Source: a virus. From it: a stretch of DNA of 30,240 bases. The notes below the pieces were generated by a model. It made no database searches. It was not told the DNA's origin and was given only the letters and a program-made list of their open reading frames with translations. Position numbers and translations under genes: made by a program. The stretch's first letter is position 1. The number at the start of each line of letters is the position of its first letter. Where the stretch lies: positions 1 to 30,240 of IMG/VR virus record IMGVR_UViG_3300050821_005939. One strand, 5' to 3'. Below, piece by piece: positions 8,401 to 15,094 of the stretch.

Positions 8401-8554
8401 TGATCTAGACACACAGCTCAACAAGGGCTCTGATTTGAACGCACCTAAGGGTCAATATGCTAAAGAATACGATGGTGATAATCGTATGGATACTGCAAAA
8501 CGTGATGCAGCATTTGAATCTAAACTTTGGGCAGAGTATAAAGGCATTAAATGA
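5408..8554 (+). CDS. 1048-residue putative internal-head polyprotein with repeated ES(V/M/F) motifs
   Basis: A very acidic, patchwork protein. The N-terminus (KKLLE|S, SISE|S) holds (I/L)-x-E sites. Motifs E-S-(V/M/F) recur with E at residues 161, 291, 306, 594, 641, 653, 674, 823 and 888. Several continue as ESVNE, ESVRE, ESVTE or ESVLAE, like prohead protease sites. Between them lie compact stretches: about 18-55, 166-290 (related to the product of 9492-9821), 306-480, 600-640 ('SAPGQESWIKANKSKF', 'YATAWKRSKK') and a threefold 'F-x-G-(L/I)-(A/G)-D' repeat near 760-815. It overlaps the next gene by 4 bases. Best reading: a precursor cut in the prohead into several internal proteins, though a long structural or scaffold protein is not excluded. 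Confidence 0.6.
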   Translation: MSGDIKKLLESIDSISESRYRIRTKGANAYEVVINGGEHDGKVMLLTKDLAKAERALDNFEQGYKKSKAGREEEWAKRDKEDSNQIKFESELGEQNDFPRQAMDYGSGMKPRTESDHAAKDKSNFENDPRWSEYNKLQARQEFSQARELMNRMRYEHHMDESVNEGIFDIFKKKDKTEMLPLDDADIDLIKSIDSSATNRFKDHGLDMDKPTFNLNATHRNDSHTGGVDVVYFKHPTEYVIGIQPYYKSNERTPGNPAGLKYGSFITKGFRNANELKQIFQNLASKMNLEESVRENHTMKKQQTNESMWDEDVGTDPVVICMHKDGHKMYFKEFHANGNYYWTADKGEARDFESEDAASDAIKMIKAHDPAVYKMGLVGKTHGEKPYPIYAEPMHEIGEDVDFSAEASPLTHGIDNLNVGHEVDEESNVVWKGRDHNGEVTICKENGFFCIYDGDELVSNNNRTLNGALKVLSYERPDLEQVSVMDEDWSADEYNRQKMIDAPKSRQHNPVSAPGKHSYIPRSHELEEENDNGQDEIIQDLSGKLQGPWPLDGDRHENEMEDSPMQADPDSVIDEFYTSMPSKQAGKNPKQVGESVLAEKSAPGQESWIKANKSKFVKEYGKKKGLEVLYATAWKRSKKNESVNNDEQSQAFESMFAEAMEDKPMTKKTKKINESFDLTQTEDTKKIVDSLGSMMKLAGLQSQKAEYKPYVAESEGDVFSRMMDYFDIEAPKSEEGSGEDSGENCGDDGDTEVVAMSSDGEGHFSGLADNIKALATGKEPGKHFGGLADKLNALKDGEVEEERETPDFKGIGDKLRNHFKKDESVTEGDNWWSDTPSGLGGPTGNYAYDEQPHKRWGDEEEPYFSRIIKNNLKKKQPTKEIPPNKKDESVNEDLSATLTMSKCEDGKSMSLTITDQHGDELDKLLCLSGIAQPQAVAVVSAHMEPTNGEAPAQAEGGYQGAYEMVGEADEKYEDPDSEPTGEYGDTHEYSNRPKKDVYDLDTQLNKGSDLNAPKGQYAKEYDGDNRMDTAKRDAAFESKLWAEYKGIK

Positions 8555-8916
8555 GAGCACATGAGTTTGTCAGGAAGCTAACAGAAGCTGATATGCATCA
8601 TTATCATCATCAGGCCATACCAGGAGCTAAAACATTTCCTGGTATGGGCCAGTCCTACGATATGTATAGATTTTCTATTGCAATGGCTGGTGCGCCAAAT
8701 CATGAACATCCGATAACAGATGGTACTGACGCAACTGACAATCCCGCTACCATTAGTTATTCTCAAGAAGATGAAAATAAAATTAATGCAGCACTGAAAG
8801 CAACAGGAAGAAATAGCGCCCAAGTATCAGGGCGAGGAAGTTTTGAACCAGAAGATACACATAAAGTTAGTCCTATGCTACCATTCGCTGGAGTGAAAAG
8901 GAAGAGTAGTAAGTGA
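8551..8916 (+). CDS. Small conserved tagged protein, function unknown
   Basis: A 121-residue protein starting MRAHEFVRKLTE|A, with a clear L-x-E tag at residues 10-12. The mature part would begin with a histidine-rich stretch ('DMHHYHHQAIPGAKTF'), then 'YDMYRFSIAMAGAPN' and a run with Asp, Thr and Ser. It ends 'VSPMLPFAGVKRKSSK'. This 'HHQAIPGA ... YDMYR-AMAG' layout occurs in other T4-like phages, mostly as unassigned protein; I do not know a function. The six histidines within about 35 residues could bind metal, but that is speculation. It overlaps both neighbours by 4 bases (ATGA at 8551 and GTGA-type at 8913), so it is translated as part of the tagged operon. Confidence 0.6.
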   Translation: MRAHEFVRKLTEADMHHYHHQAIPGAKTFPGMGQSYDMYRFSIAMAGAPNHEHPITDGTDATDNPATISYSQEDENKINAALKATGRNSAQVSGRGSFEPEDTHKVSPMLPFAGVKRKSSK

Positions 8917-9338
8917 AAGCAAAAGAATTCATTATTGAACTATTTGATAAGACAGTTAAATGGTCCACAGATTCGTATGGTGATTCGAGATTTGATGTTA
9001 ATGGAATAGAATTTTATGTTGAATTTACACAAATCGGAAATGATACGCTGTCTATTATATTTTCTGATACTTCAGACGATAGTATAGAAATAACAGGTAA
9101 GATGGGAAACGAATCTCTTGTGGTGCTTTCTACTGTAGCCAAAATTATATTGCAAACAATTTCATCACGAAAACCAGAACATTTTAAATTTACAGCAGAT
9201 CGGAGCGAACCTTCAAGAGTTAGTCTATACAGAAGATTAGCAAAAAAATTACCACAATTATTGCCATATAGCTTAGAGATTGGTGGTGAGTATGGCGAAG
9301 AAACTTTTAAATTTACAAAAAATAATGAAGCAATATAG
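8913..9338 (+). CDS. Small conserved tagged protein, function unknown
   Basis: A 141-residue protein starting at GTG or ATG-type codon 8913, reading MKAKEFIIE|L: an I-x-E tag at residues 7-9. The first part is rich in strands ('SRFDVNGIEFYVEFTQ', 'DTLSIIFSDT', 'SIEITGKMG'). A helix follows ('LVVLSTVAKIILQTIS'), then 'KPEHFKFTADRSEPSRVSLY' and 'RRLAKKLPQLLPYSLEIGG'. Phage proteins with the layout 'VLSTVAKII ... KP-x-x-F-x-A ... RVxLYRRL' are known but unassigned. The start overlaps the previous stop by 4 bases, giving translational coupling. It is a candidate internal head protein on the basis of the tag and its neighbours. Confidence 0.6.
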   Translation: MKAKEFIIELFDKTVKWSTDSYGDSRFDVNGIEFYVEFTQIGNDTLSIIFSDTSDDSIEITGKMGNESLVVLSTVAKIILQTISSRKPEHFKFTADRSEPSRVSLYRRLAKKLPQLLPYSLEIGGEYGEETFKFTKNNEAI

Positions 9339-9495
9339 AATCACCTCAAAAGATATTATGGGGATAGGTGAAATTGGAGTCCCAGACGCTATTCTTCCAC
9401 CAGATGATCCGGCTTGGGATATGATTACTGCTGATAGTGATGCGCCTTCAAGCATCGTTAAATCCATTCAAGATGCACAAAAGGGAAAAGAATGA
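9292..9495 (+). CDS. Small hypothetical protein within the tagged operon
   Basis: A short protein of 67 residues from ATG 9292, overlapping the end of the gene before it. The frame is open upstream to TTG 9280, and a second plausible ATG at 9325 gives MKQYRITSKD and 56 residues with a smaller overlap of 14 bases. I cannot decide between 9292 and 9325 from ribosome binding sites. The readable part is 'IMGIGEIGVPDAILPPDDPAWDM', then 'DAPSSIVKSIQDAQKGKE', acidic and proline-rich. The stop overlaps the next ATG by 4 bases (ATGA), which shows that the frame is real. Unlike its neighbours it has no clear (I/L)-x-E tag at the start. Function unknown. Confidence 0.55.
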   Translation: MAKKLLNLQKIMKQYRITSKDIMGIGEIGVPDAILPPDDPAWDMITADSDAPSSIVKSIQDAQKGKE

Positions 9496-9821
9496 GAGCC
9501 CACGAACTTAATGAAGATTTTAGAGATTGGTTCAATAAAGATAAAAAGGATGCGACTGGTCCGCAACTTATGAATTATGCGGATATTGAGATGATTCAAT
9601 CTGTGGATAGACTTGCTAGAAGCGAAACAGAAGATGTTTATAACTTAAAAAGTAAGCATGGGAAAATGAAATTTGTTTATGTGAAATATCCAAATTCGTA
9701 TGAATTTAGGATTATATTACCTAATAGCGCAGTCAAATCATTTAAATTTAAAACAGCGTCAGAGTTGCACAAAATATTCTATTCAATAATGGATATGTTA
9801 GAAAAGAAAAACGGGACTTAA
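9492..9821 (+). CDS. Tagged protein related to a segment of the 1048-residue protein
   Basis: A 109-residue protein starting MRAHELNE|D. The part after the tag aligns with residues 166-290 of the large protein at 5408: 'DFRDWFNKDKK' against 'GIFDIFKKKDK', 'ADIEMIQSVD' against 'ADIDLIKSID', 'VYVKYPNSYEFRI' against 'VYFKHPTEYVIGI', and 'FKTASELHKIFYSIMDML' against 'FRNANELKQIFQNLASKM'. In both, the domain starts straight after a putative cleavage glutamate. The fold looks like helix, strands, helix. It is a single-domain internal protein if the tag reading is right. It ends the operon; its stop codon lies in the loop of the bidirectional terminator at 9807. Confidence 0.65.
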   Translation: MRAHELNEDFRDWFNKDKKDATGPQLMNYADIEMIQSVDRLARSETEDVYNLKSKHGKMKFVYVKYPNSYEFRIILPNSAVKSFKFKTASELHKIFYSIMDMLEKKNGT

Positions 9822-9832
9822 AGTCCCGTTTT
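9807..9832. terminator. Bidirectional terminator between converging genes
   Basis: AAAA, ACGGGACT, loop TAA, AGTCCCGT, TTTT. The symmetric stem with A's before and T's after ends the + strand tagged operon and the - strand HNH gene. The TAA stop codon of the + gene forms the loop. Confidence 0.85.
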
Positions 9833-9833
9833 G

Positions 9834-10421
9834 TTATTTCATCTTGAATGTCTTACCTTGCTGAGAAACATTCGCCATCGGTTTCTTATTTTCATTATAT
9901 AATGGCTCAATTCCCAAATATTGATACCAAGAAGAGTGTTTGATCTTAATTGGAACTTCCTGCTTCCAATTTTGAACAAGGTGGTAGTAATCAGGCTTGA
10001 AAGGAGGGCGCTTCGGCTTGATAAGCTTGTGACCCTTCTTTGAATTGCAGTGATAGCAAGAAGTTACACAGTTTTCAAACGTAGTCTTACCTCCTAGCTT
10101 ACGCGGGATAACGTGGTCGATTGTAAGATCATCAAAATCAAACACTTCATCACAATATGCACATTGGAATAAGTCCCGCAAGAACAAATTGTATCGTGAA
10201 AACTTGACAGCCTTCTTATATCTGAATTGCTCTGTAGAAACTGCAACTGCAGGTACAGCTAGAGACAAATGTTCAGAACGGATAAACCAATTGTCATACG
10301 TTTCCAATACTTGCAGCTTGTCTAAACACTGCAAACGAATGGCATGCTTCCAGCTGATTACAGATAGAGGAAGTATGGAAATTGGTTGATAGCTTTGATT
10401 TAAGATTAACACGTCCGACAT
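9834..10421 (-). CDS. HNH endonuclease
   Basis: A 195-residue protein, the only clear - strand gene in the window. It carries a zinc-ribbon HNH nuclease: CAYC (C87, C90), then 'LTIDHVIPRKLGGKTTFENC' with D102, H103 and N117, then 'CYHCNSKKGHK' (C122, C125, N126). The pairs of cysteines bind the structural zinc; His103 is the expected general base. Before it lies a 75-residue domain beginning 'VLILNQSYQPISILPL', common to bacterial and phage HNH proteins of this group. Phage HNH proteins next to terminase genes sometimes help packaging; others are homing nucleases. The position just before the large terminase gene, and on the opposite strand, fits either. Expression is independent of the late + strand transcripts. 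Confidence 0.88.
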   Translation of the reverse strand: MSDVLILNQSYQPISILPLSVISWKHAIRLQCLDKLQVLETYDNWFIRSEHLSLAVPAVAVSTEQFRYKKAVKFSRYNLFLRDLFQCAYCDEVFDFDDLTIDHVIPRKLGGKTTFENCVTSCYHCNSKKGHKLIKPKRPPFKPDYYHLVQNWKQEVPIKIKHSSWYQYLGIEPLYNENKKPMANVSQQGKTFKMK

Positions 10422-10434
10422 AATGCACCTTTTG

Positions 10435-10442
10435 GTTAAATA
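10435..10442 (+). promoter_or_regulatory. Possible late promoter upstream of the large terminase
   Basis: GTTAAATA followed by ATTATATAC, 38 bases before the terminase ATG. The same GTTAAATAATT string lies at 220. Two mismatches to TATAAATA. The 59-base gap between the divergent genes must also hold the HNH gene promoter on the other strand, where a TATAAT-like string (within 10442-10452 complement) is visible. Confidence 0.4.
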
Positions 10443-10480
10443 ATTATATACAACTATTTACTATACACTAACTACATGAT

Positions 10481-12064
10481 ATGAGCAATAAAAACGAACA
10501 AACAATTGTAAAAACGCCACACAAAAAGGAAGAATTCACATTCGACCAAATTATAGAATTGCAAAGATGTATGGATCCGGTTTTGGGCCCGCACTATTTC
10601 TTAAGTAATTACTACTATATTCAGCACGCAACGAGGGGTTGTATTCAATATAAACCATTTCCTTATCAAATTGGGCTAATAGACACTTACCATAATAATA
10701 GACATGCTATTGCACTTATGGGCAGACAAATGGGAAAAACAGCCACGGCTGCAGGATACTTACTTTGGTATGCGATGTTTGTACCTGACTCAACGATTTT
10801 AGTTGCAGCCCACAAATACATCGGTGCTCAGGAAATTATGCAGCGTATCAGATTCGGGTATGAACATTGTCCAAACTTTATTCGTGCTGGTGTTCCTAGC
10901 TATAACAAAGGTTCTATAGATTTTGATAATGGCTCTCGCATTATGTCTCAGACAACTACTGAAACAACAGGTCGAGGTATGGCTATTTCTTTATTGTATT
11001 GTGACGAGTTTGCATTCGTCCCACCAAACAAAGCGAAAGAATTCTGGACATCAATTTCTCCTACCCTTGCAACTGGCGGTAAAGCAATTATTACATCAAC
11101 TCCTAACTCAGACGAAGATCAATTCTCTCAAATCTGGAGAACTGCACTTAAGACTATTGACGAATATGGCAATGACATAGGAATAGGTCGTAATGGTTTC
11201 AAAGCATTCAAAGCTGTATGGAATGAACATCCAGAACGCGATCAAGGTTGGGAAAATGAGCAGCGTGCAAGCGTCGGCGACGAACGCTTTGAACGAGAAC
11301 ATAACTGTGAATTCATTATTAATGATGAAACACTCATTTCTCCTATGAAGCTTCCGACATTGATGGGAATTGAACCTGTCGATAAGATTGGCCAAGTCAG
11401 ATGGTATAAACAACCTAAGGCAGGATTTACTTATGCTGTAGCTCTAGATCCGGCAATCGGAACAGGCGGTGACTATGCAACAATTCAAGTCGTTGAACTT
11501 CCTACATTGATTCAAGTGGCAGAATGGCAACATAATAAAACTCCTGTAGAAAAACAAATCTCTATTTTGAATGATATTACAACACATCTTTGTGAAATTG
11601 CTGGGGATGACAAAGTATATTATAGCTTAGAAAATAATACTCTAGGTGAAGCTCATTTAGTTGTTATTCGAGAAATTGGAGAAGAAAATATCAAAGGATA
11701 TTTCTTAAGCGAGCCATATCGTCCAGGACAACAACGACTTTATAGAAAAGGTTACAATACAACGAATAAGAAGAAACTTGTTGCGTGTAACAAATTTAAG
11801 AGTTTAGTTGAGAAAGATAAGCTCACAATAAACAGTAAGAATTTGATATCAGAATTGAAGAATTTCGTGGCAGATGGCACTGGTTATGCAGCAAAACCAG
11901 GCGAAAATGATGACTTAGTTACCGCCATGTTACTTTGTGTGTCTATGATACAACAATTGCAAAATTTTGATGCTGATATCGATACTGCTATCAAAGAAGG
12001 TTTAGATGAGGATATGGAAATGCCATTGCCATTCTATATTGGAAGCACGCCCTTCTCGGTCTAA
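10481..12064 (+). CDS. 17: Terminase large subunit (packaging ATPase/nuclease)
   Basis: A 527-residue protein of the T4 gp17 family. Walker A is GRQMGKTA (residues 81-88), Walker B LLYCDEFAF (D175, E176), and the coupling motif 'TSTPNS' follows (about 206-211). The C-terminal RNase H-like nuclease has 'ALDPAIGTGGDYATIQ' (D323), 'YYSLENNTLG' with an acidic residue, and 'NDDLVTAMLL' as the third acidic site. It is shorter than T4 gp17 (610), with a short N-terminus. It drives DNA into the prohead and cuts the concatemer. The small subunit gene is at 4248. The only spacing oddity is the split between the two. Confidence 0.93.
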   Translation: MSNKNEQTIVKTPHKKEEFTFDQIIELQRCMDPVLGPHYFLSNYYYIQHATRGCIQYKPFPYQIGLIDTYHNNRHAIALMGRQMGKTATAAGYLLWYAMFVPDSTILVAAHKYIGAQEIMQRIRFGYEHCPNFIRAGVPSYNKGSIDFDNGSRIMSQTTTETTGRGMAISLLYCDEFAFVPPNKAKEFWTSISPTLATGGKAIITSTPNSDEDQFSQIWRTALKTIDEYGNDIGIGRNGFKAFKAVWNEHPERDQGWENEQRASVGDERFEREHNCEFIINDETLISPMKLPTLMGIEPVDKIGQVRWYKQPKAGFTYAVALDPAIGTGGDYATIQVVELPTLIQVAEWQHNKTPVEKQISILNDITTHLCEIAGDDKVYYSLENNTLGEAHLVVIREIGEENIKGYFLSEPYRPGQQRLYRKGYNTTNKKKLVACNKFKSLVEKDKLTINSKNLISELKNFVADGTGYAAKPGENDDLVTAMLLCVSMIQQLQNFDADIDTAIKEGLDEDMEMPLPFYIGSTPFSV

Positions 12065-12068
12065 AACT

Positions 12069-12076
12069 AATAAATA
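12069..12076 (+). promoter_or_regulatory. Late promoter upstream of the 580-residue virion protein
   Basis: AATAAATA followed by TAGTATC, just after the terminase stop. One mismatch to TATAAATA. The ribosome binding site AAAGAGA (12085-12091) and the ATG at 12098 follow. Confidence 0.55.
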
Positions 12077-12097
12077 TAGTATCAAAGAGAATTTTTA

Positions 12098-13840
12098 ATG
12101 AAAAATATTGACGACATTGCAGAGAAGCTATTTGGGAAAATCAGATCAAGATTCCCTCGTATCTCATTAGGTAAAGAAGATGCAAAAGCAACCTCTCTGC
12201 CACGAGAAGCAAGATTTATCAACTTCGATTTTGAATTTGATGGCAGTGACTTAGGTAACGTAACAATTTCTTTGAACGATCAAGATTCACTGAAAGTATA
12301 TTACGGCTCAAATGTTACAAAAAATTTGACTGATCCTCACGCAAAAGAAAAATGGTTTGGATTTTTGAAAGAGTTACGGTCTTTCGCAAAGATGAATATG
12401 TTAAGTTTCGATCCACGCGATATCGGGAAAGGTAATATGCAAGTTAATGATATTCGAAATCTTGCAAATACTAAACAAGCGTATACGATGAGAGAGAGTA
12501 TTGAACCTCTCAAGGGAACTTCTAAGACTAGCTATCAAAACTTTGGCCCAATTAAACTTGTAATCAAACATTCAGACAAAGTAGATGAAGGCGTCAAAGG
12601 CGCCAGAACTCGCAAGATTGATTCAATTTACTTAGAAACAGATGAAGGCGAAAGATTCAAAATGCCATTCAAGAAGTTGGGTGGTGCTAGGGCGATGGCT
12701 CGTCATCTTATGAATGGCGGCCAAGTTTATGATGATTTCGGACGTCATATCAACAATATGATTAGCGAAATGAGTGATCTAGCACACTTTGTTAGAAAGA
12801 CAAAAAATACTGTATATGAAGATAGCGAAACGACAGATATTGTTGAAACTGCTATAGATCATTATTATGATATGCATAAGAAGCTTTCAAGCTATAAGGG
12901 GCAAAAAGGATATCAACGTGCATTAGAAGATATCAATGGTTCCCAAGATGGTGGCGCAGCAATGAGTGCAGCAAGATCACCGAATGATTCGGGATCAGCT
13001 ATCGGAACAGTAAAGCCAGATTATGATCGTTTTGCAGAATCATTGAAAGACAAATTTACACGTAAATCATTTGATGACAAATTTGAAGCAGCATTGCCAC
13101 ACATTGCAAGAGCGTATGCAAATAAGAAACATCGTGATACAGCAATGGAAGCAACTATGAAATCATTCATTCGCACTCCAAATATCACTAAAGATCCAGT
13201 GAAGATGGATAAATTTAAGGAAATGAAGGATGTAATGAAGATGGAAAACAAATCTTCATTAGCTACTAGAATTTATGAATTTATTGAAGTCAATGAGGAT
13301 AGCCCAGAAGTTAAAAACTTAGCACGTTCAGCAAAACGTTGGTCGTCAAACTTAGAAGAATCAGAGAGCAGAAAAATATTAGCACTTGAATTTGCAAAAG
13401 CATATATGGGCTCATTGCGAACAAACAAAAATCAGGAAAAAGCAATTCAAGAATTTGCTAAATCTATCGAAAGATTATCAGAAGGCACTTGGGCTATGCC
13501 AGACACTGAAGCTAAGGTGAATGAGCTTCAAACTATATTAGAAAAGCCACTTGAATTTGGAGTGGACGGAAATAATGCGAGTTCGGCACTATACAATGTT
13601 CTTGGCGATGAGGGATTATTTGATGAACTATATTCAGGATCAAAGCATTCTGGGCCTGACGCCGACGCCCGCCCCATGATTGAATGGTGGATTCGTCACA
13701 ACATGCCTGATTTAGTACAGCAGCTAGATTTCAGTCGTATGAAGCAACAAGATCGTAAAAAGAAGAAGGCAACAGAATCAATCCAGACTGAAGAAAAGAC
13801 GGCAGTGATGGAAGATATGAAACGTTTAGCAGGACTATAA
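12098..13840 (+). CDS. Conserved T4-like phage protein with tag-like N-terminus, probable virion protein
   Basis: A 580-residue protein starting MKNIDDIAE|K (I-x-E at 7-9). A first conserved domain (about 35-125) has 'ARFINFDFEFDGSDLGNVT', 'SLKVYYGSNV' and 'FAKMNMLSFDPRDIGKGN'. After 'TMRESIEPLKGTSKTSYQ' comes a second (about 145-225): 'ARTRKIDSIYLETDEGERF' and 'GARAMARHLMNGG'. The rest is helical and charged. The C-terminus is lysine-rich, 'KKKKATESIQTEEK', and ends 'MEDMKRLAGL', close to 'GSMMKLAGL' inside the large protein at 5408. Similar proteins are widespread in T4-like phages without known function. ES(I/V) strings and the tag suggest cleavage by the prohead protease. A strong terminator follows. 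Confidence 0.65.
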   Translation: MKNIDDIAEKLFGKIRSRFPRISLGKEDAKATSLPREARFINFDFEFDGSDLGNVTISLNDQDSLKVYYGSNVTKNLTDPHAKEKWFGFLKELRSFAKMNMLSFDPRDIGKGNMQVNDIRNLANTKQAYTMRESIEPLKGTSKTSYQNFGPIKLVIKHSDKVDEGVKGARTRKIDSIYLETDEGERFKMPFKKLGGARAMARHLMNGGQVYDDFGRHINNMISEMSDLAHFVRKTKNTVYEDSETTDIVETAIDHYYDMHKKLSSYKGQKGYQRALEDINGSQDGGAAMSAARSPNDSGSAIGTVKPDYDRFAESLKDKFTRKSFDDKFEAALPHIARAYANKKHRDTAMEATMKSFIRTPNITKDPVKMDKFKEMKDVMKMENKSSLATRIYEFIEVNEDSPEVKNLARSAKRWSSNLEESESRKILALEFAKAYMGSLRTNKNQEKAIQEFAKSIERLSEGTWAMPDTEAKVNELQTILEKPLEFGVDGNNASSALYNVLGDEGLFDELYSGSKHSGPDADARPMIEWWIRHNMPDLVQQLDFSRMKQQDRKKKKATESIQTEEKTAVMEDMKRLAGL

Positions 13841-13866
13841 ATCTAAATCAGTTGTATGGTAAAATG

Positions 13867-13899
13867 AAACAGCCTTAATGTTATGTTAAGGCTGTTTTT
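13867..13899 (+). terminator. Terminator ending the virion region
   Basis: AAACAGCCTTAA, loop TGTTATG, TTAAGGCTGTTT, then T's. A perfect 12 bp stem. It separates the late structural block from gp32. Confidence 0.92.
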
Positions 13900-13919
13900 C
13901 TTTGTATTTGTGTTGCTAT

Positions 13920-13927
13920 GATAAATA
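13920..13927 (+). promoter_or_regulatory. Late-type promoter upstream of gp32
   Basis: GATAAATA followed by CTATTAG, one mismatch to TATAAATA. It leaves an untranslated leader of about 80 bases before the ATG at 14017. A TATAAT string also lies at about 13937-13942, so an earlier promoter is possible too. Confidence 0.5.
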
Positions 13928-13957
13928 CTATTAGTATATAATACATATACAGTTGAT

Positions 13958-13982
13958 TGATGAGCAATGAGGCTCGCAATCA
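13958..13982 (+). promoter_or_regulatory. Possible structured leader of the gp32 gene
   Basis: TGATGAGC can pair with GCTC and, after a 3-base bulge, ATCA, giving two 4 bp helices around loop AATGAG. T4 gp32 represses its own translation by binding a structured leader, so a leader here has precedent. The pairing seen is weak. Confidence 0.25.
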
Positions 13983-14016
13983 TCCGGAAAATTTAAACAT
14001 ATAAGGAGATTTTTCC

Positions 14017-15021
14017 ATGGGAACATCACTAGCAGAAATCCGTGCCAAGCTAAAAGCGCAACAAGACAAGCTAGGCAATAATCAAAAAAATACAGACACA
14101 ATTCTTTTCGCACACTGGAACATCCAAGAGGGTGATACAGCTTCAGTGCGATTCCTACCAGATGCAGATTCCTCAAATGACTTTTTCTGGGTTGAAAGAC
14201 TTCAGATTAAGCTGCCTTTCGCAGGCGTAAAAGGCAAATCCGATAAACCAGTCGTAGTTACTGTTCCTTGCGTTGAAATGTGGGGAGAACATTGCCCTAT
14301 TTTAGCTGAGGTTCGCACTTGGTTCAAGGACAAGGCTTTAGAAGATATGGGTCGTAAGTATTGGAAAAAGCGCAGTTATATTCTTCAGGGTTTCATTCGT
14401 GAAAACCCAAATAAAGATGATGTTACAGAAAATCCTATTCGTAAATTGTTGCTAACACCTGAGCTATTCAAGCTTGTCCGTGAAGGCATCATGAATCCTG
14501 AAATTGAAGAAATCCCAACTCACTTTGAGCAAGGGCTTGATTTCAGAATTAAGAAGGGATCTAAGGGTGGTTATGCAGACTACAGCACAAGTAATTGGGC
14601 TCGTCGTGAAAGTGCATTGACTAGTGAAGAACATGAAGCAATCGAAAAGCATGGTCTATTTGACTTGAAAACATTCTTGCCAAAGAAGCCAAACGAAGTA
14701 GAATTGCAAGTAATGAAGGAAATGTTCGAAGCAAGTGTCAATGGCGAACCATATGATTTAGAACGCTGGGGTCAATACTTCAAGCCTTTTGGTATGAAGG
14801 ATGATTCTGATACAGCAGGTGCAGAAGCTTATGCAACTCATAATCAGGTTGAAAAAGAATATCACGCACCAAAATCAGACGTTTCTGTGACTACAATCCC
14901 AGCACGTAAAGTTATTGAAAGTCATGATGACGAAGATGTTAAGGCACCAGTCGAAGCATCTGGAAATAATCAAAAAGCGCAAGACATTTTGGCTATGATT
15001 CGTAATCGTAAGAAGGACTAA
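14017..15021 (+). CDS. 32: Single-stranded DNA-binding protein (gp32-like)
   Basis: A 334-residue protein that coats single-stranded DNA at replication forks and works with UvsX. Visible marks: a basic N-terminus ('AEIRAKLKAQQDKL') that would give cooperativity, 'ASVRFLPDAD' and 'FFWVERLQIKLPF', 'VPCVEMWGEHCPI' (C85, H92, C93), and 'GRKYWKKRSYILQGFI'. T4 gp32 holds zinc with one His and three Cys; here only two Cys and one His are seen, so zinc binding is doubtful or different. The C-terminal region (265-320) is acidic, but the last residues 'DILAMIRNRKKD' are basic, as in some marine T4-like phages. Strong ribosome binding site AAGGAGA at 14003. Followed by its own terminator. Confidence 0.9.
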   Translation: MGTSLAEIRAKLKAQQDKLGNNQKNTDTILFAHWNIQEGDTASVRFLPDADSSNDFFWVERLQIKLPFAGVKGKSDKPVVVTVPCVEMWGEHCPILAEVRTWFKDKALEDMGRKYWKKRSYILQGFIRENPNKDDVTENPIRKLLLTPELFKLVREGIMNPEIEEIPTHFEQGLDFRIKKGSKGGYADYSTSNWARRESALTSEEHEAIEKHGLFDLKTFLPKKPNEVELQVMKEMFEASVNGEPYDLERWGQYFKPFGMKDDSDTAGAEAYATHNQVEKEYHAPKSDVSVTTIPARKVIESHDDEDVKAPVEASGNNQKAQDILAMIRNRKKD

Positions 15022-15041
15022 TCAGTAGTTGTGTGCATCAC

Positions 15042-15079
15042 AGAGTGACGACTATCAATAGAGGTTGTCACTCTTTTTT
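15042..15079 (+). terminator. Terminator after gp32
   Basis: AGAGTGACGAC, loop of 11, GTTGTCACTCT, then TTTTT. 11 bp stem with one G-T pair. Confidence 0.85.
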
Positions 15080-15094
15080 ATAGGATAAAATAAT

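Noticed and set aside
9280-9338. Frameshift joining 8913-9338 to 9292-9495
   Set aside because: Both frames have their own starts and stops, overlaps are the rule in this operon, and no slippery sequence was seen at the junction.
13021-13251. Antisense frames in the 580-residue gene and in others
   Set aside because: No binding sites, and each is inside a well-supported + strand gene.
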